A program made the translations under genes and the position numbers. 64,000 bases of DNA from Wolfiporia cocos (Eukaryota > Basidiomycota > Agaricomycetes > Polyporales > Phaeolaceae). Positions within the stretch are counted from its first letter, which is position 1; every line of letters starts with the position of its first letter. Positions 25,141 through 37,645 of this stretch are shown here, in pieces. The notes under the pieces are model-generated. The model was given only the letters and a program-made list of their open reading frames with translations. It was not told where the DNA came from and did no database searches. Where the stretch lies: contig JACCLO010000011.1 of the NCBI GenBank assembly GCA_029448655.1, positions 1,984,001 through 2,048,000 of the forward strand, written 5' to 3'.

Positions 25141-25305
25141 CGTGGGCGTGAAGAGCGAGCGCCGGGTGCAGAACCTCGGACAAACGTGGAGCAGTGCGCA
25201 TCCGCTCGCCTGGGTGGCCGAGGGGGGCAGCTGTGCGCAACCGGCACGCCCGGCGCAGATATTATCGTCGCCGTGACCCCTGCCTCCGTCCTTCCTCCGC
25301 CCATC

Positions 25306-26082
25306 ATGTCTGCCGTCGCTGCACACAAGGACGCCGCCCGCGTCCTCGACAACGCCAAGGCCCGCTCGCCCTCCCCCGTCGTCGAGCTCAAGCCCGCCCC
25401 CGCCGCCAAGCCCCCGCCGCAGACAAAGGCAAGGGAGCCCACCCCCCGCCTCGCCTCCGTCCCGCCCCCGTCGCGCGACCCGACGCCCGCCGTCGAGCCG
25501 CCCCCCGCCGACGAGCCCGCCGACGACGCCGATGCCGAGGACGACCAGGTGCGTGCCTGCCCACCCGCCGCCTGCCCACCCCCGCTCACCCCGCACAGGC
25601 CGATGCGTCCGACACGATCGATATGGAGACCTTCCACCAGATCCTCGATCTCGACGAGGACGACACGCACGACTTCAGCAAAGGCATGGCCTGGGCCTAC
25701 TTCACCCAGGCAAGCACCACATTCGTCGAGATGGACGAGGCATAGTGCGTCCGCCCGCACGCCCGCACCCCACGCTTACTCACCGCGCGCCGCCCACAGC
25801 ACAAAGAAGGACCTCGCCAAGCTCTCCTCGCTCGGCCACTTCCTAAAGGGCTCCTCCGCCGCCCTCGGCGTCGCCCGCGTCCAGGCCTCCTGCGAGCAGA
25901 TCCAGCACTTTGGCCAGCTCCGCGACGAGGCCGCCGGCACCGACCTCGATGCCCCCGCCGCCCTCGCCCGCATCGGGCCCCTCCTCACCCGCGTCAAGCA
26001 CGAATACGCCACCGCCGAGGCCTGGCTCAAGAAGTGGTATCGCGATAACGCCGAGCCCACCAGCGAGGACGAGGGCGAGTAG
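25306..26082 (+). CDS. YPD1: YPD1-type histidine phosphotransfer (HPt) protein
   Basis: YPD1 relays phosphate from hybrid histidine kinases to response regulators of the SLN1/SKN7 type in osmotic and oxidative stress signalling. From ATG 25306, exon 1 is a Pro/Ala-rich extension (MSAVAAHKDAARVL..). Exon 2 has IDMETFHQILDLDEDD and AWAYFTQASTTFVEMDEA. Exon 3 carries the HPt site, LGHFLKGSSAALG with the phospho-accepting His, followed by CEQIQHFGQL and a last helix ending WLKKWYRDN. Stop is at 26080-26082. Two introns with GTGCGT donors are in frame. The N-terminal extension of about 75 residues is longer than in yeast. The open frame upstream of 25306 is only the reverse side of the neighbouring Sec14-like gene. 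Confidence 0.93.
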   Translation: MSAVAAHKDAARVLDNAKARSPSPVVELKPAPAAKPPPQTKAREPTPRLASVPPPSRDPTPAVEPPPADEPADDADAEDDQVRACPPAACPPPLTPHRPMRPTRSIWRPSTRSSISTRTTRTTSAKAWPGPTSPRQAPHSSRWTRHSASARTPAPHAYSPRAAHSTKKDLAKLSSLGHFLKGSSAALGVARVQASCEQIQHFGQLRDEAAGTDLDAPAALARIGPLLTRVKHEYATAEAWLKKWYRDNAEPTSEDEGE

Positions 26083-26435
26083 GCGCCGCGCCGTGCGGTC
26101 GCTCGGAGAACGCGGCACCCTGACGACGCGCTCGCGCTCGCGCGGAGCAGGCGAGGAGGAGCGCAACACCCACCAAGGTGGGGCCGGCACTGATACACGA
26201 AAGAAGCGATGGGCGGGTGCGCCGTGTACGTTACGCGCGATGTAGTCCCTGCGGCTCGTCCGCCTAAATTATATCATTCCTGCTCGCCCGAAGCCATTCC
26301 GCGCGGCCAAATTCGCCCCCGCGCAGTCAAATTCGCGTTCGCGAACCCATCAGTTCGCAGCACTGCGATCGCCCACTCGCACCGCGACTGATCCCGCGCC
26401 TGATCGCGGGCATATGAGATTGACGACGAGAGACA
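26083..26435. other. convergent intergenic region, YPD1 (+) and RPAP3-like (-)
   Basis: This is the 3' flank of both genes. I see no further gene. Confidence 0.35.
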
Positions 26436-27898
26436 CTAGCTATCCAGCCCCCACGCCTGCCGCTCTACCTTGCTCTGCGCCCCGCTCGCGCCCACCAGCT
26501 GCCACACCTCCCGCGCGAGCTTCCGCTCCTCCGCACTCATGAACAGCAGCACCGTCCCGAACCGCGGCACGCGCGCGAGGGACGTCAGGTACGCACACAC
26601 TTGCGCGCGCACCGCGTCCCCGTCTGCACCGCCGGCTGTGAGGACATCGCGGAAGGTGTGCAGCATCGAGCCGAGGAGCGACGCGTCCAGCGAGGACTGG
26701 AACAGCGCTGGCAGCGCGGGCGGGGGAATCTCCTGCGAGACGCGTGTGTAAGTAGGCGCATTCGGATGCGAGAGACAACGCACGTTCAGCAACTGCCACC
26801 GCCCCTCCCTCTCCTTCTCCCACCGCTTCGTGAATGCGAACAGCGTCATCGGCGGCCGGGTCGACGTGCTCTCGTTCAGTGTCGCAGCAGGCTTCGGCTT
26901 GCTGCCTGGTGAGGGCGCGGGGGAGGGCACGCTGTCCGACCTCGCGCCGACGATGGTGTGCTGCCCGCTCGGCCTGAAGATCCCGCCCCCGACGCCGGGT
27001 GCACGCGCGCGTGCGTCCTTGGCCTCTTGGAACGTCTTTGGCCTTGGTGGGGGGCTCGGGGTGGCGGAGGCAGCTGGCGGAGTGGTCGTGGCGGAGGAGG
27101 GGCCTGCGACTGCAGAGGAGGACAGCTGGCGCGAGGAGACGGGCGTCATCAGGTCGTCTTTTGTGGGTGGTGTAGAGGCGGGCGGCGGGCCATCGACAAT
27201 TTCAATCGGCACGCGCCTGCGTTTGGGCTTTGGCTCAGATGTCGACGCGCTCGCCGAGGATGAGAGGACCGGGACGTCTGCTGCTGTTGTCTGCCCTCGC
27301 AATGAGCGAGGTCGCGAGGAGGATGGCAGAGTGTGGAACGCACGCGGGGCGGCTTTGTCTGCTTCTTCAACGCCTCCTCAGCTTTTGCCAGCTCCTGCTT
27401 TGCCGCATCGTTCGCGGGATCCAGCTGCAGTGCTTTCCGAAAGTCTGCAGAGTAAGTCTATCAGATGCCATTTCTCGTCACAGCACACTGCGACGCGCCT
27501 TCTTGTGCATCCCCGAGCCGCTGCAGCGCCGCCCTTGCCTGGCCCCTCCGGAACAGCGCCTTCACATTGCGCGCATCGAGCCTGAGCACCGTACTGCAGT
27601 CGCGCTCCGCGTCTTCATTTCTGCCGCACGTCCGCCATACGCGTCAGCGGTGAGCGGAGAGCGGGGACGCGCGGCACGCACTCACTTGCCGAGCTTGAGG
27701 TACGCGGCAGCACGGTTGAGCGGATATGTCGCGTTCGCGGGGTCGGCGACGATCGCGGCAGAGTAGTGCCCGACGGCTGTGGCGTAGTCGCCTGTTTTGA
27801 AGGCGGCGTTGCCCTATGCGAAAAGTCAGTGGCTGCGGCCGATGCGCGAGTCGGCGGCGTACTTTGTCTTTCTCTGCCTGGCCCTTGGCGGTGGACAT
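26436..27898 (-). CDS. RPAP3-like TPR co-chaperone subunit (R2TP complex)
   Basis: RPAP3 (Tah1/Spaghetti) brings Hsp90 to the R2TP complex, which assembles RNA polymerases, snoRNPs and PIKKs. From ATG 27898 (MSTAKGQAEKDK), successive exons give TPR repeats: GNAAFKTGDYATAVGHYSAAI, NRAAAYLKLGK, DCSTVLRLDARNVKALFRRGQARAAL, and DFRKALQLDPANDAAKQEL. A Ser/Pro-rich linker contains a basic patch (KPKRRRVPIEIV). The C-terminal 100 residues (MTLFAFTKRWEKE, PALPALFQSSLDASLLGSML, VPRFGTVLLFMSAEERKLAREV) match the RPAP3 C-terminal domain. Stop is at 26436-26438. One intron between the TPRs and the linker needs donor GTGCGT and an acceptor at GGGCAG to keep the frame. The domain order matches RPAP3; the single TPR block is shorter than in animals. 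Confidence 0.85.
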
Positions 27899-28187
27899 AG
27901 TAGCAGCGTGCAGCGGCCTCGACAGACGCGGATAGAAATAGCAGCTAGGCACGTGATTGCATTAATCGTCGTCGTTCACTGCACCAGTATTCAGCTAGGT
28001 GCAATCGACACGGTCACAACCACAGTGCGTGCGCCGCGAAGGACGGAGCAAGAATAAGTCCAGGCAGACGAGATCCAGATTGCGGCCTTGATCGCCGTCT
28101 GTACAAAGGGCAGGAAAGTATCGCAACCTGTTTCCAAAATGCGATACATCGTATACAAGAAATAGCATGTCCTTAAATCCTCGACTC

Positions 28188-30902
28188 CTACATGCCCTTA
28201 TGGTTGAGGACGGGGACCTCGGCGACGAAACTCCGCGGTACCGCAGAAACGCCACGCGCATAGATATGGCTTGTATACACCTTCAAGCCGTCAATATCTC
28301 GGAAGCTTATCTGCCAAGGGCAAACTTACCAGCTCGTCATAGATGATCACCGGAACCTTCTTGTCGCACAAGGAAGACGATGGGTGGATTTTGACAATCT
28401 GAGGTTTTCGGTTAGTGGTAGTGCCGGAACAACGATATCACTGTCACCGACCGAAGGACCCATAAGCTGCTTGTACGACCCATCGGGCTGCAAGAACGCT
28501 GCGTGCTGGACTAGACCTCTCACAAGGCTCTTCAATACGGGCTGTTCGTTCTCGCCACACGATGTTCGCCGGTCTATTCCCATCCGCGCGCAGACCTCCT
28601 GCAGCTGGTTCCGGATATTCTGTGCTTCCAGCAAGCATCGGTCGTTTACAAACTGCTTCCGACACCAGTCCCGCCGCGCCGCCTTGCCTTCGGACGCCCA
28701 GATCTCCCGGAATGCACGCACGACGTTCAATATCGTGAGGTGGTCGCCGCTAATATGACGAAACTTGCGCCGGGCCTCTTGTGCTGCGTCGCGCTCATCG
28801 GTGGAGTCGTAAAAGAGCTTCGAGGTCGCGGAGAGGACGGAGATAATGTCAAGAACCTCAGAGGTACAGCCAAACTCCTTTGAGGCGACAACGGCTCGTG
28901 CCAGGTTCGGCTCCAGAGGGAACGCCGCCATATCTCTTCCCAGCTCGGTGAGACATTTCTTGCTATCGAGCGCGCCGAGTAGGTAAAGGCTCTTTAATGC
29001 CGCCCCAACTACACAGTTGGTGAGTATCACGCCGCAGACTTTATATGGAACATACTAGCTTCCTGGTCGGGCTTGTCCATAAAATCCAGGTCTTCTAGAT
29101 CCTGGCCGAGGCATTTGAGCTGCAGAAGACTTGAAGTAAGAGAACACCGCCGGATCTCGGGTTCGGCGGTGTCGGGCATCGCGTGAAATGATTCCTCTGT
29201 GTACAGCCGAAAACAGAAACCACTTCCCTATAAGTGCTGTTCAGTAATTGGGTAGATCAATCCGTGTACGAAACACACCTCACGCCCTGCACGTCCTGCG
29301 CGTTGCATGGCAGATGACTTGGTGATATCTCTCGTCAAGAGCGTATCAAAACCTGCGGAACGACGGTCACCGAACATCGCTTGGAATACCTGATGTGCAA
29401 AACGAACCTGTCCCCGTCTCGCGAGCAATATATCGCTTTTCCTTGCATTTTCCTGTATCGATGACATATTTGATGCCGGGTATCGTGATCGAGGTCTCAG
29501 CGATATTTGTAGCTAAGATACACTTGCGAGTATTGGGAGCAGCGGGGGAGAATATTTCCGCTTGCTGGCTGGCAGGCAGTGCGGCGTACATCGGGCACAC
29601 GGTGATCTTCCGAGGGTAGGTCAGTAAACACAAGACTAACGGAACGGTAAGAAGACAAACTCCTGGACTGTCCCTGGGAAGCCTATCGGCATATAATTTT
29701 ATCGATTTATCCAAGCTTTCGATGTCCTCCTGACCTGATAGCAAAATTAGCCCGTATTCGGCACTCGTCCTGAACGTGTCTACCTGGCAGGAAGATCAGC
29801 ACATCCCCGGGTGGCTGGTCTGTGTGGATCTGGAAGAACGTTCGTAACGCCGCATCAACGTAGTCCGGTTGGCTGACGGCCGTGTGATAGACAGCAACGG
29901 GGTGTTGGCGACCTTTCACGTACAATATTTTCGCGCTGCATCAACTCGCGGTCAGGCATGTCCTTACAAGAAAAACTGGTGCTCACTTGTCATAGAATCT
30001 GCTGAATTTCTCGGCATCTAGAGTTGCACTCATCACGACAATCTTGAGAGGGTTCAACTGCGAGGCAGAGCCTTTTCCTTTGGCATCCTTGGGCGAATTC
30101 CTGGCCTTTTGGATGGTTTTGAGATTCGTAATGAGCAGATCCGTTCGCAGGGTGCGTTCGTGAGCCTCATCAATGATGACAACACTGTAGCGCGACAGCA
30201 TAGGATCCCCTAGCAGCTCGCGCACGAGCATTCCGTCGGTTGCATACTTGATACGCGTCTTGGCAGATGACGCCTCATTGAACCGCACTGAGTAGCCAAC
30301 GAGGTCTCCAACAGAGACATCCTGCTCAGCCGCGACCCGTGCGGCGAGGGAGGTTGCAGCGACTTTGCGAGGCTGGGTAACCGCAATCATGCCCGAGCCA
30401 GCGATTCCCGACTCGAGCAGGTATTGAGGTACCTCTTGTCATAAGAATTAGCATAGATCTGCAAGATGATCTCCTACGCGTACGTGTGGTTTTGCCCGAC
30501 CCAGTCTCTCCAATGAGGATTGTCACGTCGTTTCGGCGAATCTCCTCGACCAATGCCTCTTTGCCTGAGTGATAGTTTGTACGCGAGTCGGATGGTCCCA
30601 GTTGGGTGGTTCGCACCTGATGCAATTGGCAACTCGTTTCTCTGGTCCTGCATCGAATTCGGCTGCACACTCTTCGGCGTGTTCTTGGTGGAGATACCGA
30701 CTCCGGCCTTTTTTCTCGCCTCGAGGCCGAGACGAGGGGACATCATACCGCTCTTGCCAATAGCACCTTTGGTCTTTGCAGAGTGCTTGACGTGCATGTC
30801 ATCGTCGGATACGTCCACCCACTGGGGTTTCTTCCTCTGAGGCGTAGGGTGAGGACTGGGCTTCCGGCGCGATATGCCCTTCAGAGCAGCAATTTTTGCC
30901 AT
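28188..30902 (-). CDS. DEAH-box RNA helicase (Prp22/DHX-type)
   Basis: ATP-dependent RNA helicase of the DEAH/RHA group, nuclear, for splicing or ribosome assembly. From ATG 30902 (MAKIAALKGISRRK), a basic N-terminus of about 130 residues precedes the motor. Motif I is LIGETGSGKTT, Ia TQPRKVAATSLA, II IIDEAHERT, III VVMSATLDAEKF. The second RecA domain contains VLIFLPGQEDIE, ILATNIAETSITIPGIKYVIDTG and QRAGRAGREG (VI). The winged-helix, ratchet and OB-fold regions follow (KSLYLLGALD, LGRDMAAFPLEPNLARA, GLVQHAAFLQPDGSYKQL), ending ARGVSAVPRSF..NHKGM with stop at 28188-28190. Short introns are canonical. It is compact (about 700 residues) and lacks the S1 domain of Prp22, so DHX33/DHX35-like or Prp43-like functions are all possible. 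Confidence 0.93.
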
Positions 30903-31250
30903 CGGGGCGGTCAGAAATGATAGACCGCGTGGGAGGCCTTCTCTTGCCGAGGTTTGAGTGCGAAGTGGGCTATAGGACAAGGGCTGAAGAGCGGGTGCAA
31001 GAAGTTCGAAGTCGGCGGCGTCGGCAATTCCCAGTCCATCATCAAGCGCCCATAGATCTACGATTGTGTACTTCGGAGAGGCGCGCACGCTCAGCTCGCT
31101 CGCTCAGCTCGCTCCCATCGCGCACTCAGGCCCGAGCTCGAGGCTGCTCAGCGCATTCCCGGCGTGCTCGTCGTCGCTCTCGAGGACGCTGCCGAGCACC
31201 TCTCACATTGCTCGTCGCCTCAGCACCGGACCAGCTTGCCCTCCGGCGAC
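30903..31250. promoter_or_regulatory. divergent promoter region, helicase (-) / membrane protein (+)
   Basis: About 350 bp separate the two start codons. The half near the plus-strand gene is rich in CTCGCT/CTCGTC pyrimidine tracts, common in fungal promoters. No clear TATA box. Confidence 0.4.
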
Positions 31251-33145
31251 ATGTCTTCCAACAGCACCGACTACTCGCTCTCGACTCTCCTTTCGTCCTC
31301 TCCATACACCCTTGCTTACTCTCTGCCCCTCTTCTTCGTTTCCCTGGTCCTGACATTTGCCGGCACGTTCCTCACTCTCGATCGAACTCGCGCTTTTGCC
31401 CCTCGGTCTGACATACGCGCATCGGCACCTGCTTCGAAGGGCGAACTCGCACGCGTCGAGCATCGTGTGCGATGGCTGCTGCTGCTTGAAGGCGGACTTG
31501 GCGGACTTTTTTCTGGTTATGTCTTTGGAGGTACGTCCCACTGCCTCTGAGAGCCCAAATCTCGCCAAAGGGCATATTGATAGTCCACCTCGCGACTTTC
31601 CTCGCTCTCTTGTTACCGAGCGTGACCACTTCACCAAAGTTGACCGACAAGTCTTTCATGGCTGTGTGGATCTTGGCCGCTGTCTGCTGCACATTTGTTG
31701 CCGGGAGATGGAGATATGCCGCCCTGCTTTCTGCCGGCATTGCCGGATAGTGAGTGCAGCTCTATATTCATCGACCCTCAACTCATAGTCGCATACAGCT
31801 CTACACTCGCCCTGGCACTCTCCGTGATCATCCACCCGTCACTTCTGACGCGCATAGTCTTAACCGCGATCTTTCTCCCTATTGGCACTATTCTCTGCCT
31901 TCTCCCGTTGCCCAAGTACCAGCATGCCTGCATGCGAGTCGCAACATCTGCATCTGGCGCATTCGGCGTGATCGTCTCTATCGCTCTCTTAGCTAACGTC
32001 CCGTCCTGGAGCAACGTATGGGAGCGTCTGTGGCTCAGCGAAGGAAGCGGGTGGGGCACTGCCGTCGAGAAGGGCCTGAGCGCTGGGTACTGCTTGATTT
32101 TGCTTATAGGCGCTGCGTGTGATTGGCTTCTCGGCAAGAAATTCGGAGAAAACCCAGACGAGGTCAGTCTATCATCCATGACAGGCTTATGCCAACTCTT
32201 ATGTGGTCGTAGACTTGGGACCAATACCTCGCCGAATACGCCGCCGGTCTCCCACATGCCGCAGATCGCGCGGGTACATTCAGACCTATCAGGTCATTCT
32301 GGGAAAGACATTTTGGGCATGATAGGAGCGGCAACAAGGACGTCGATATCTCGTCTTCCTCTGATGCTAGCCTCAAACGCCCTCTTTCCTCGCCGGATGC
32401 AAAGAAGCAGCGACCGCTTGCACCTGCTGTCCCTGATGCCCTCTCTTCTGATGTGCCCAAGAGCTATCTGAAAAAGCACAGAAAGTACCGCGGGGGCGCA
32501 TTGCCGGGTCTCAAGCGCAAACGCGATCCGATTAAGTTCAAGCCTTTGGCCGCATCAGACGTGTCAAGCAGTGAAGAGGGTAGCGATTTTGACCCCAAGG
32601 AGAATTTGCCCCCTTTCCGCAGACCTTATCACCGGACGAACTCATCGGCTACTCTTGTAACGTCGAAAGAGTTGGCGTCCAACCCAGCTGACGTCGAGAA
32701 GCACCGTACCAGCATTCAGCAGCTCAAGGCGAAGTCTGGAGGCGCCCGGGATGCTGCTGCTCCGGAGTACTCAGACTACGAAGAAGATGTCGCGTATAGT
32801 TCGACAGAGAAGGGCCGCGATGGGCCCAACTGGAGCCCTGCGTTCCTTCGCAGGCACTCTCTTAGCACGAAGAGCGATACCACCGCATCGCGCACTGCGG
32901 TCGAGCACCAGTCTCCGAGCACACTTACTTCATCGCGTACTCCGCTCGATTCGTACACGGTCTCGGTCATGCCGGTACCCGCCACCCCATCACTGATCCG
33001 TGCGATTGACCGTGTCTCCGCGGCACAGCGAGCAGCATATGGTCCTCCGTCGTCGTCGACAGTGTCTCTGCATGCCGGTGGCCTAAAGTGGGACTCATTC
33101 TGGCGCGATGTGAGGGCAAAGGCAAAGCACGAGAACACACAATGA
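31251..33145 (+). CDS. multi-pass membrane protein, TM198/DUF4203-like, with disordered C-terminal tail
   Basis: Exon 1 from ATG 31251 (MSSNSTDYSLSTLL) has a first hydrophobic segment (AYSLPLFFVSLVLTFAGTFLTL). Splicing at GTACGT and an acceptor at about 31573 gives VHLATFLALLLPSV, and a later intron joins AGIAGY to STLALALSVII. Further segments (VLTAIFLPIGTILCLLPLP, ATSASGAFGVIVSIALL, GYCLILLIGAACDWLLGKKF) make about seven membrane spans with small residues between them, resembling the TM198/DUF4203 fold found in fungal proteins. The soluble tail is basic then Ser-rich (YLKKHRKYRGGALPGLKRKR, many SSS runs) and ends GGLKWDSFWRDVRAKAKHEN with stop at 33143-33145. Localisation and role are unknown; the family call is moderately sure. 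Confidence 0.7.
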
Positions 33146-33683
33146 GCATGGCCAGGGGATTTTATTCGAGAGTAATGCTGGAACCTCACATTCACGATAC
33201 CTGACGACTTTTGACGACTATCCATGATGTTCACGACGGATCATGATGATGCTTCCAATGAGCTCTGCTTGTTGCCTTGCATTGGCCCCGAAATAGTTCT
33301 CATGCGTGCACCGATGTCCTGCATTTGTTTCTTAACAGTGTGTGACTGAACATTACAACGTTCGAAGAACATGATAACAATACGTAGGTAACACAAACGC
33401 AGAGTGATAACCGGATAAATATCGTACGGCCACAAGGACAGGATGCGGTGCACAACGGTAGGCAAAAACAAAACGCCGTATAGCGAAGACATCAGAGCAT
33501 ACCACTAGCTTCGACGAAGACCAGATGGTGGGAAGAGTAGTTGTGGATAGAAATGCAGAAGAGCTTGGATTCGTCAAACCAGAGTAATACATTGTCACGT
33601 AGAAGGTAGGGGCACATCCTAAAGCTCGTACATGATGCCTTGTGTCGCACGCTTGGCCCCGTGAATCTGGCTCGACGGGCAGT
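33146..33683. other. convergent intergenic region
   Basis: AT-rich 3' flank between the membrane-protein gene (+) and the Cep57-like gene (-). Nothing recognisable. Confidence 0.35.
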
Positions 33684-36600
33684 CTAATTCAGCTCTACCG
33701 AACGATCGGTTGGTTTGTCTTTAAACGTCAGGAGGTCATACAAAGACGCAATTTGATCCCCCTGCATCACGGTGAACAAAGGCAGGACAGGCGCGAAAAT
33801 TTCACTACTGACCTTTTGCTCCAGGATATCAATAACTTCTTTGAGATGTCCCGCAACCACATTACGTTTTGCGACATTGGAGGCGGCGTCCATCAACTTA
33901 TATTGTTCCGCCAACTCAATGTAGATACTATGAGCGATCATCATCAACTACTGTACGCAAAGGGCTGATCAGAGAGTCAGAGGCTCACCTCTTGTAGTGA
34001 GTAAAATCATCTTCGAGTTCTTGAATCACTCGTGTCAGGACAGTCTGAGAAGGCAGCTTGTCGCGTTCGTCGTGTAGCTGATCACCAGTCTGTCGGTTTC
34101 TGTCGTTCCCGCGTGCATTCGCGATGGCTTCCACGTTACTCGCCCCCTTGTTATATGGTTCTCCATCGACAGCATCCGTTCGAGCATCTTCCAACCAAGA
34201 CTCGATGCCTTGCGTCGGCGGTACCCGATGATTGCGGCGGCGGCGGCGGCACACTGTGCAGGTCTGTGAATTATGTTCCTGCTTAGAGAAGAATAGGCGC
34301 TCCATATGAGTACCGCGTATTCTAGGGAACGGTGCCTCAGCGGCTGTCCCCAGGTGCAGCTCCAGTGGGGGCTGCGGGTGTGGCGCAACAGGAGCGTCTT
34401 TGCTAGGTAGCTCCTTATCGAATTGAACACGAGCCTTCTTGAGAGCATGACCGGGAGTGGGGACATGAAAACGTGCTGGCGCGACTGCGCGTGGAGGTGT
34501 GACTGCCCGCGGTAGCGAGACAGGTGTGCTCGTCCGTGTTGGGGGTTGGAACGGCGCACCTGCAACACATTCATCTTCCTCGTCGATGCTCCCGTGTCGG
34601 CTTGCAGAGCGAGACAGGACATGTGAGTACGAATCTGATAGCGAAGGAGCTTTCGAATGAGAAAGCGTCGACAGCGAGGAGCGCTCCGAGCGCCGCTCCT
34701 GCACTTCAATCGATATGCGGTCCAATTCCGCGCCGCTAACATATGGACGAGCACTAAATTCGCCTGCTGGTTGGGAGGAGCTGACAGTGGCTTGGTCAGT
34801 GCGAATAGTCGTAGCAGAGGTAGTATGGCGTGTGCCATGAGTACGACGTCGAGGAGAGGGCGTAGGCGAACGGAGGCGGGATGAGATAGAGGAGCCGTCG
34901 GAGACATCTGAATTGGAAGGAGCTCCATACATATCCTGGGCGATATTGGGGAAAGATTCATCGTTCCTCCGTCCTTCATGGACAGGGTCGTTGTGAGGAA
35001 CCGGTGGAGCAACAGACAGTTGTGTTATGTCTCGAGAATGTTGCAATCGCGCGTTGCGCCGTTCCTTGAGGCCTTCCTCAACAACGCCACGCAAGACTTC
35101 TACCTCGCCTGCAAGCCGTTCAACCTCCTGACGTAGCTTGTCTACGTCATGACTCTTCTCAGTCAGGGCTCGCGCATCGGAATCGCGCAGGGAACGCAAT
35201 TCTTGAAGTAGGCTCTGATGTTCCGCAAGCTCTGCGGTTAAGCGCGAGAGATGAGTACGTAGGGCTTCAATGAGTGCTTCCAAAGCTACGAGACCGTCAA
35301 CCGCTCCTGTCGCTGATCCCGCAGGGGAATGGTCGCACCTTTCTTTTCCTCTACAGCTTCCCTGTACCGACTTTCTGCCGCCGCCCTGTCTTTCGATTCT
35401 ATTTCGGCGTCCTTCTGTGTCTGGGACTTGGACTTCCGGTTCACCTGTTTGTTCAAATTTGCCAATCGCTCCTTCTCTTTCTCTATGACGTCCGCTGCAT
35501 GCTGCGCGATGCGCTCTTCGCGTTGGAGCACTCTCGTGCGCTCCCTTGCGACTTCATCTTTACACGACTCAAGCTCGAGCTCAAGCTCGTGCACACGTCG
35601 GCGTGAGATACTATTCTCGGTCTCAAGGAACGCCAACTTGGACTGCACAGCGTTCAGTGTTGCGATGATGCGGGCTTAACAACATTCCTCTTAGTAGATG
35701 AGATTAATGAACGCGCAGCGTACGTACCCTGCTTTTCCCCGCCATCTTTGCCATTGTAGTGATAATACTCATAAGTCATCCTTGCAGGCGAGTCAATCGC
35801 GCTAGTTAGCCCTGTAACATCCGGAAGATGTATGGCACCCTTGGCGGGGGCTCGCATTCTCGCTCGAGGCGCCGCATTTGTGTGACGGGCATGATTTTCG
35901 ACATCTTGGAAAGGATTCCGGTCTCGAGATTGTCTAACGCGTGCAATGTCAACCTTCGTCTTGCGCTTCGACTCGTGTGGCTGCAGCTGGCCGGTCTGCT
36001 GCTCCTCCCAGCGGCTTTGTTCTGCTTCAATCTCCTGAGCGAGCCCATGTGCCATTCTGGTAAATTTGGAGCTCCCATTGGTGTCGGAAGGAAGCAGCTC
36101 GCCGGTAGCCTCGTGCTCCAGTTGCGCGTAGGAGAGCGATTGTTGATGTCGAGTAGATGAATACTGGGCCCGTCTGCCGCTCTGTGTACGGTCAGACTGC
36201 ACACTCGCTGGGGGAGGGGATGGCTTGCGAGGAGCCGCATGGGCGCGCTCGAGCGGCGATGTAGGAAAACCTCTACGCGGGGCTTGGCGTGCCACATGAC
36301 CTTGCGCACTGCGTGGCCGTTTCGGAGAAAATGCAACGGCTTGCAGTGCGTCGGAGAGTTTCGGTCTGGATGCGGGCGATCCAGGGCGAGGGGACGCCGA
36401 TTCGGACGTGGAGGTCGTGGAGGAAGCAAAAGAGGATGGCGATGAGCGAAACCCCGAAGCCGGGATGGATGTACGCCCTGTTGAAAGTATGTGATCAAGC
36501 TCAACAGTATCATCGACGATCAGTGGGCTGAAATTGATGGCCTCGAGGTTCTGTGAACGCAAGTTGTCAGTACTGCTTGCATGAGAGAGCATAGCTTAGG

Positions 36601-37645
36601 TCAAGAAAGCACGCAGTAAGCAACTGATATCTCAAACGGATCCCGATCCCTGTGTTACCAGCCACGAGCTGGATATGGCCAAGACATCCTTTCCATCTCT
36701 CAACATAGGTGTCTGGCGGTATATAAGTCGAAGACATCCTTGCATTAGATTCGTCCCACAGAGATCAAGTGCACGGTGGATACCGTGCTAAGCGGCAGGT
36801 ATACGTGCATCGGAGTGCGTAAAACCAGTAGCGATTTCCGGTCTATACATGAAATCGGGGTCGTTGTCACAGGCATTTGAACGTCCACGTTAATACTCAA
36901 CTGTTCCCACGACGACGAGAACGTCAGGAAGCAAGCTGACTGAAAGCGATCGACTGGGTAGATTATCGCCCAGTTCAGGTTTGGCAAGATGGTATATTGC
37001 TTTCAAGCGAGCTGAGTTATGCCCGAGACGACCAGACTCAACGGTACCACCATGGACGCGGACGATCAGTCGTGCCGCATGGTTCCGTCAAAGGCAACCA
37101 CAAAATGTCTCATGCATCCGGCATCGACGTAGCAGCCAAGCACGCACCGTTTGCTGTATCTTCCTAGGATCCATCCCGAGCTTTTCGAAGCGACTTTGAA
37201 TGCCAGCCACAATGCCCTGTAGCGGTCTGTCTGGATCGTACTCTGCGCCACTGAGGCTGACGTCTCGTTTAGCGGCAGCCCTGCCTTCGGCAAGCCCTGC
37301 GCTCAGTGTCAAGGCGCTCGCGTGATGAGCAGCAGTTGATATCGTTTCTCCGCCGTATGGGTTGACAGACTCGTCCTGATTATAGTAATCCCATGTCTGA
37401 TACTGGCTGTCGCCGTTCGGGTCGAATTGGTCGCCTGAGCGCTGTTCGAAGGAGGCAAGCGCATCGTTGGTGATTGACGCAATGTTGTGTCTCGGAATTT
37501 CGACATCAGAGATGTCTTCGTCCGGAGTCGAGGAAAGGTGAAGGGATAGATCAGTGTGCTGTAGGTTGTGTTCTAACTGAATGCGGTGCTGCTCGAGCTC
37601 ATCGCCGCGAATGCTGAGTTCGAGATTTGCAGGGCGCCTCGACAT
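33684..37645 (-). CDS. Cep57-type coiled-coil microtubule/spindle-pole protein (Ppc89-like)
   Basis: Fungal proteins with a Cep57 microtubule-binding domain (Ppc89 in fission yeast) sit at the spindle pole body. The likely first exon begins at MSRRPANLELSI (37645) and runs to RFEKLGMDPRKIQ. After a long gap, exons from about 36590 leftwards give Ser/Arg/Pro-rich sequence, then a long heptad coiled coil (RRVHELELELESCKDEVARE, LIEALRTHLSRLTAELAEH, DKLRQEVERLAGEVEVLRG). The C-terminus has a CTVCRRRRRNHR cluster and the conserved block LPSQTVLTRVIQELEDDFTHYK, YIELAEQYKLMDAASNVAKRN, HLKEVIDILEQK and GDQIASLYDLLTFKDKP, stop near 33684. The intron between 37135 and about 36567 would be over 500 bp, ten times the usual, so exons 1 and 2 may belong to separate genes. 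Confidence 0.78.

Noticed and set aside
24586..25760. Long minus-strand frames rich in Arg/Gly/Ser across 24.6-25.8 kb
   Set aside because: They overlap the exons of the Sec14-like and YPD1 genes out of frame and are a product of high GC content.
24832..26082. A 416-residue continuous plus-strand frame ending with YPD1
   Set aside because: Only the part from 25306 matches an HPt protein. The upstream part is the reverse side of the Sec14-like gene in GC-rich sequence, and the true gene has two introns with GTGCGT donors.
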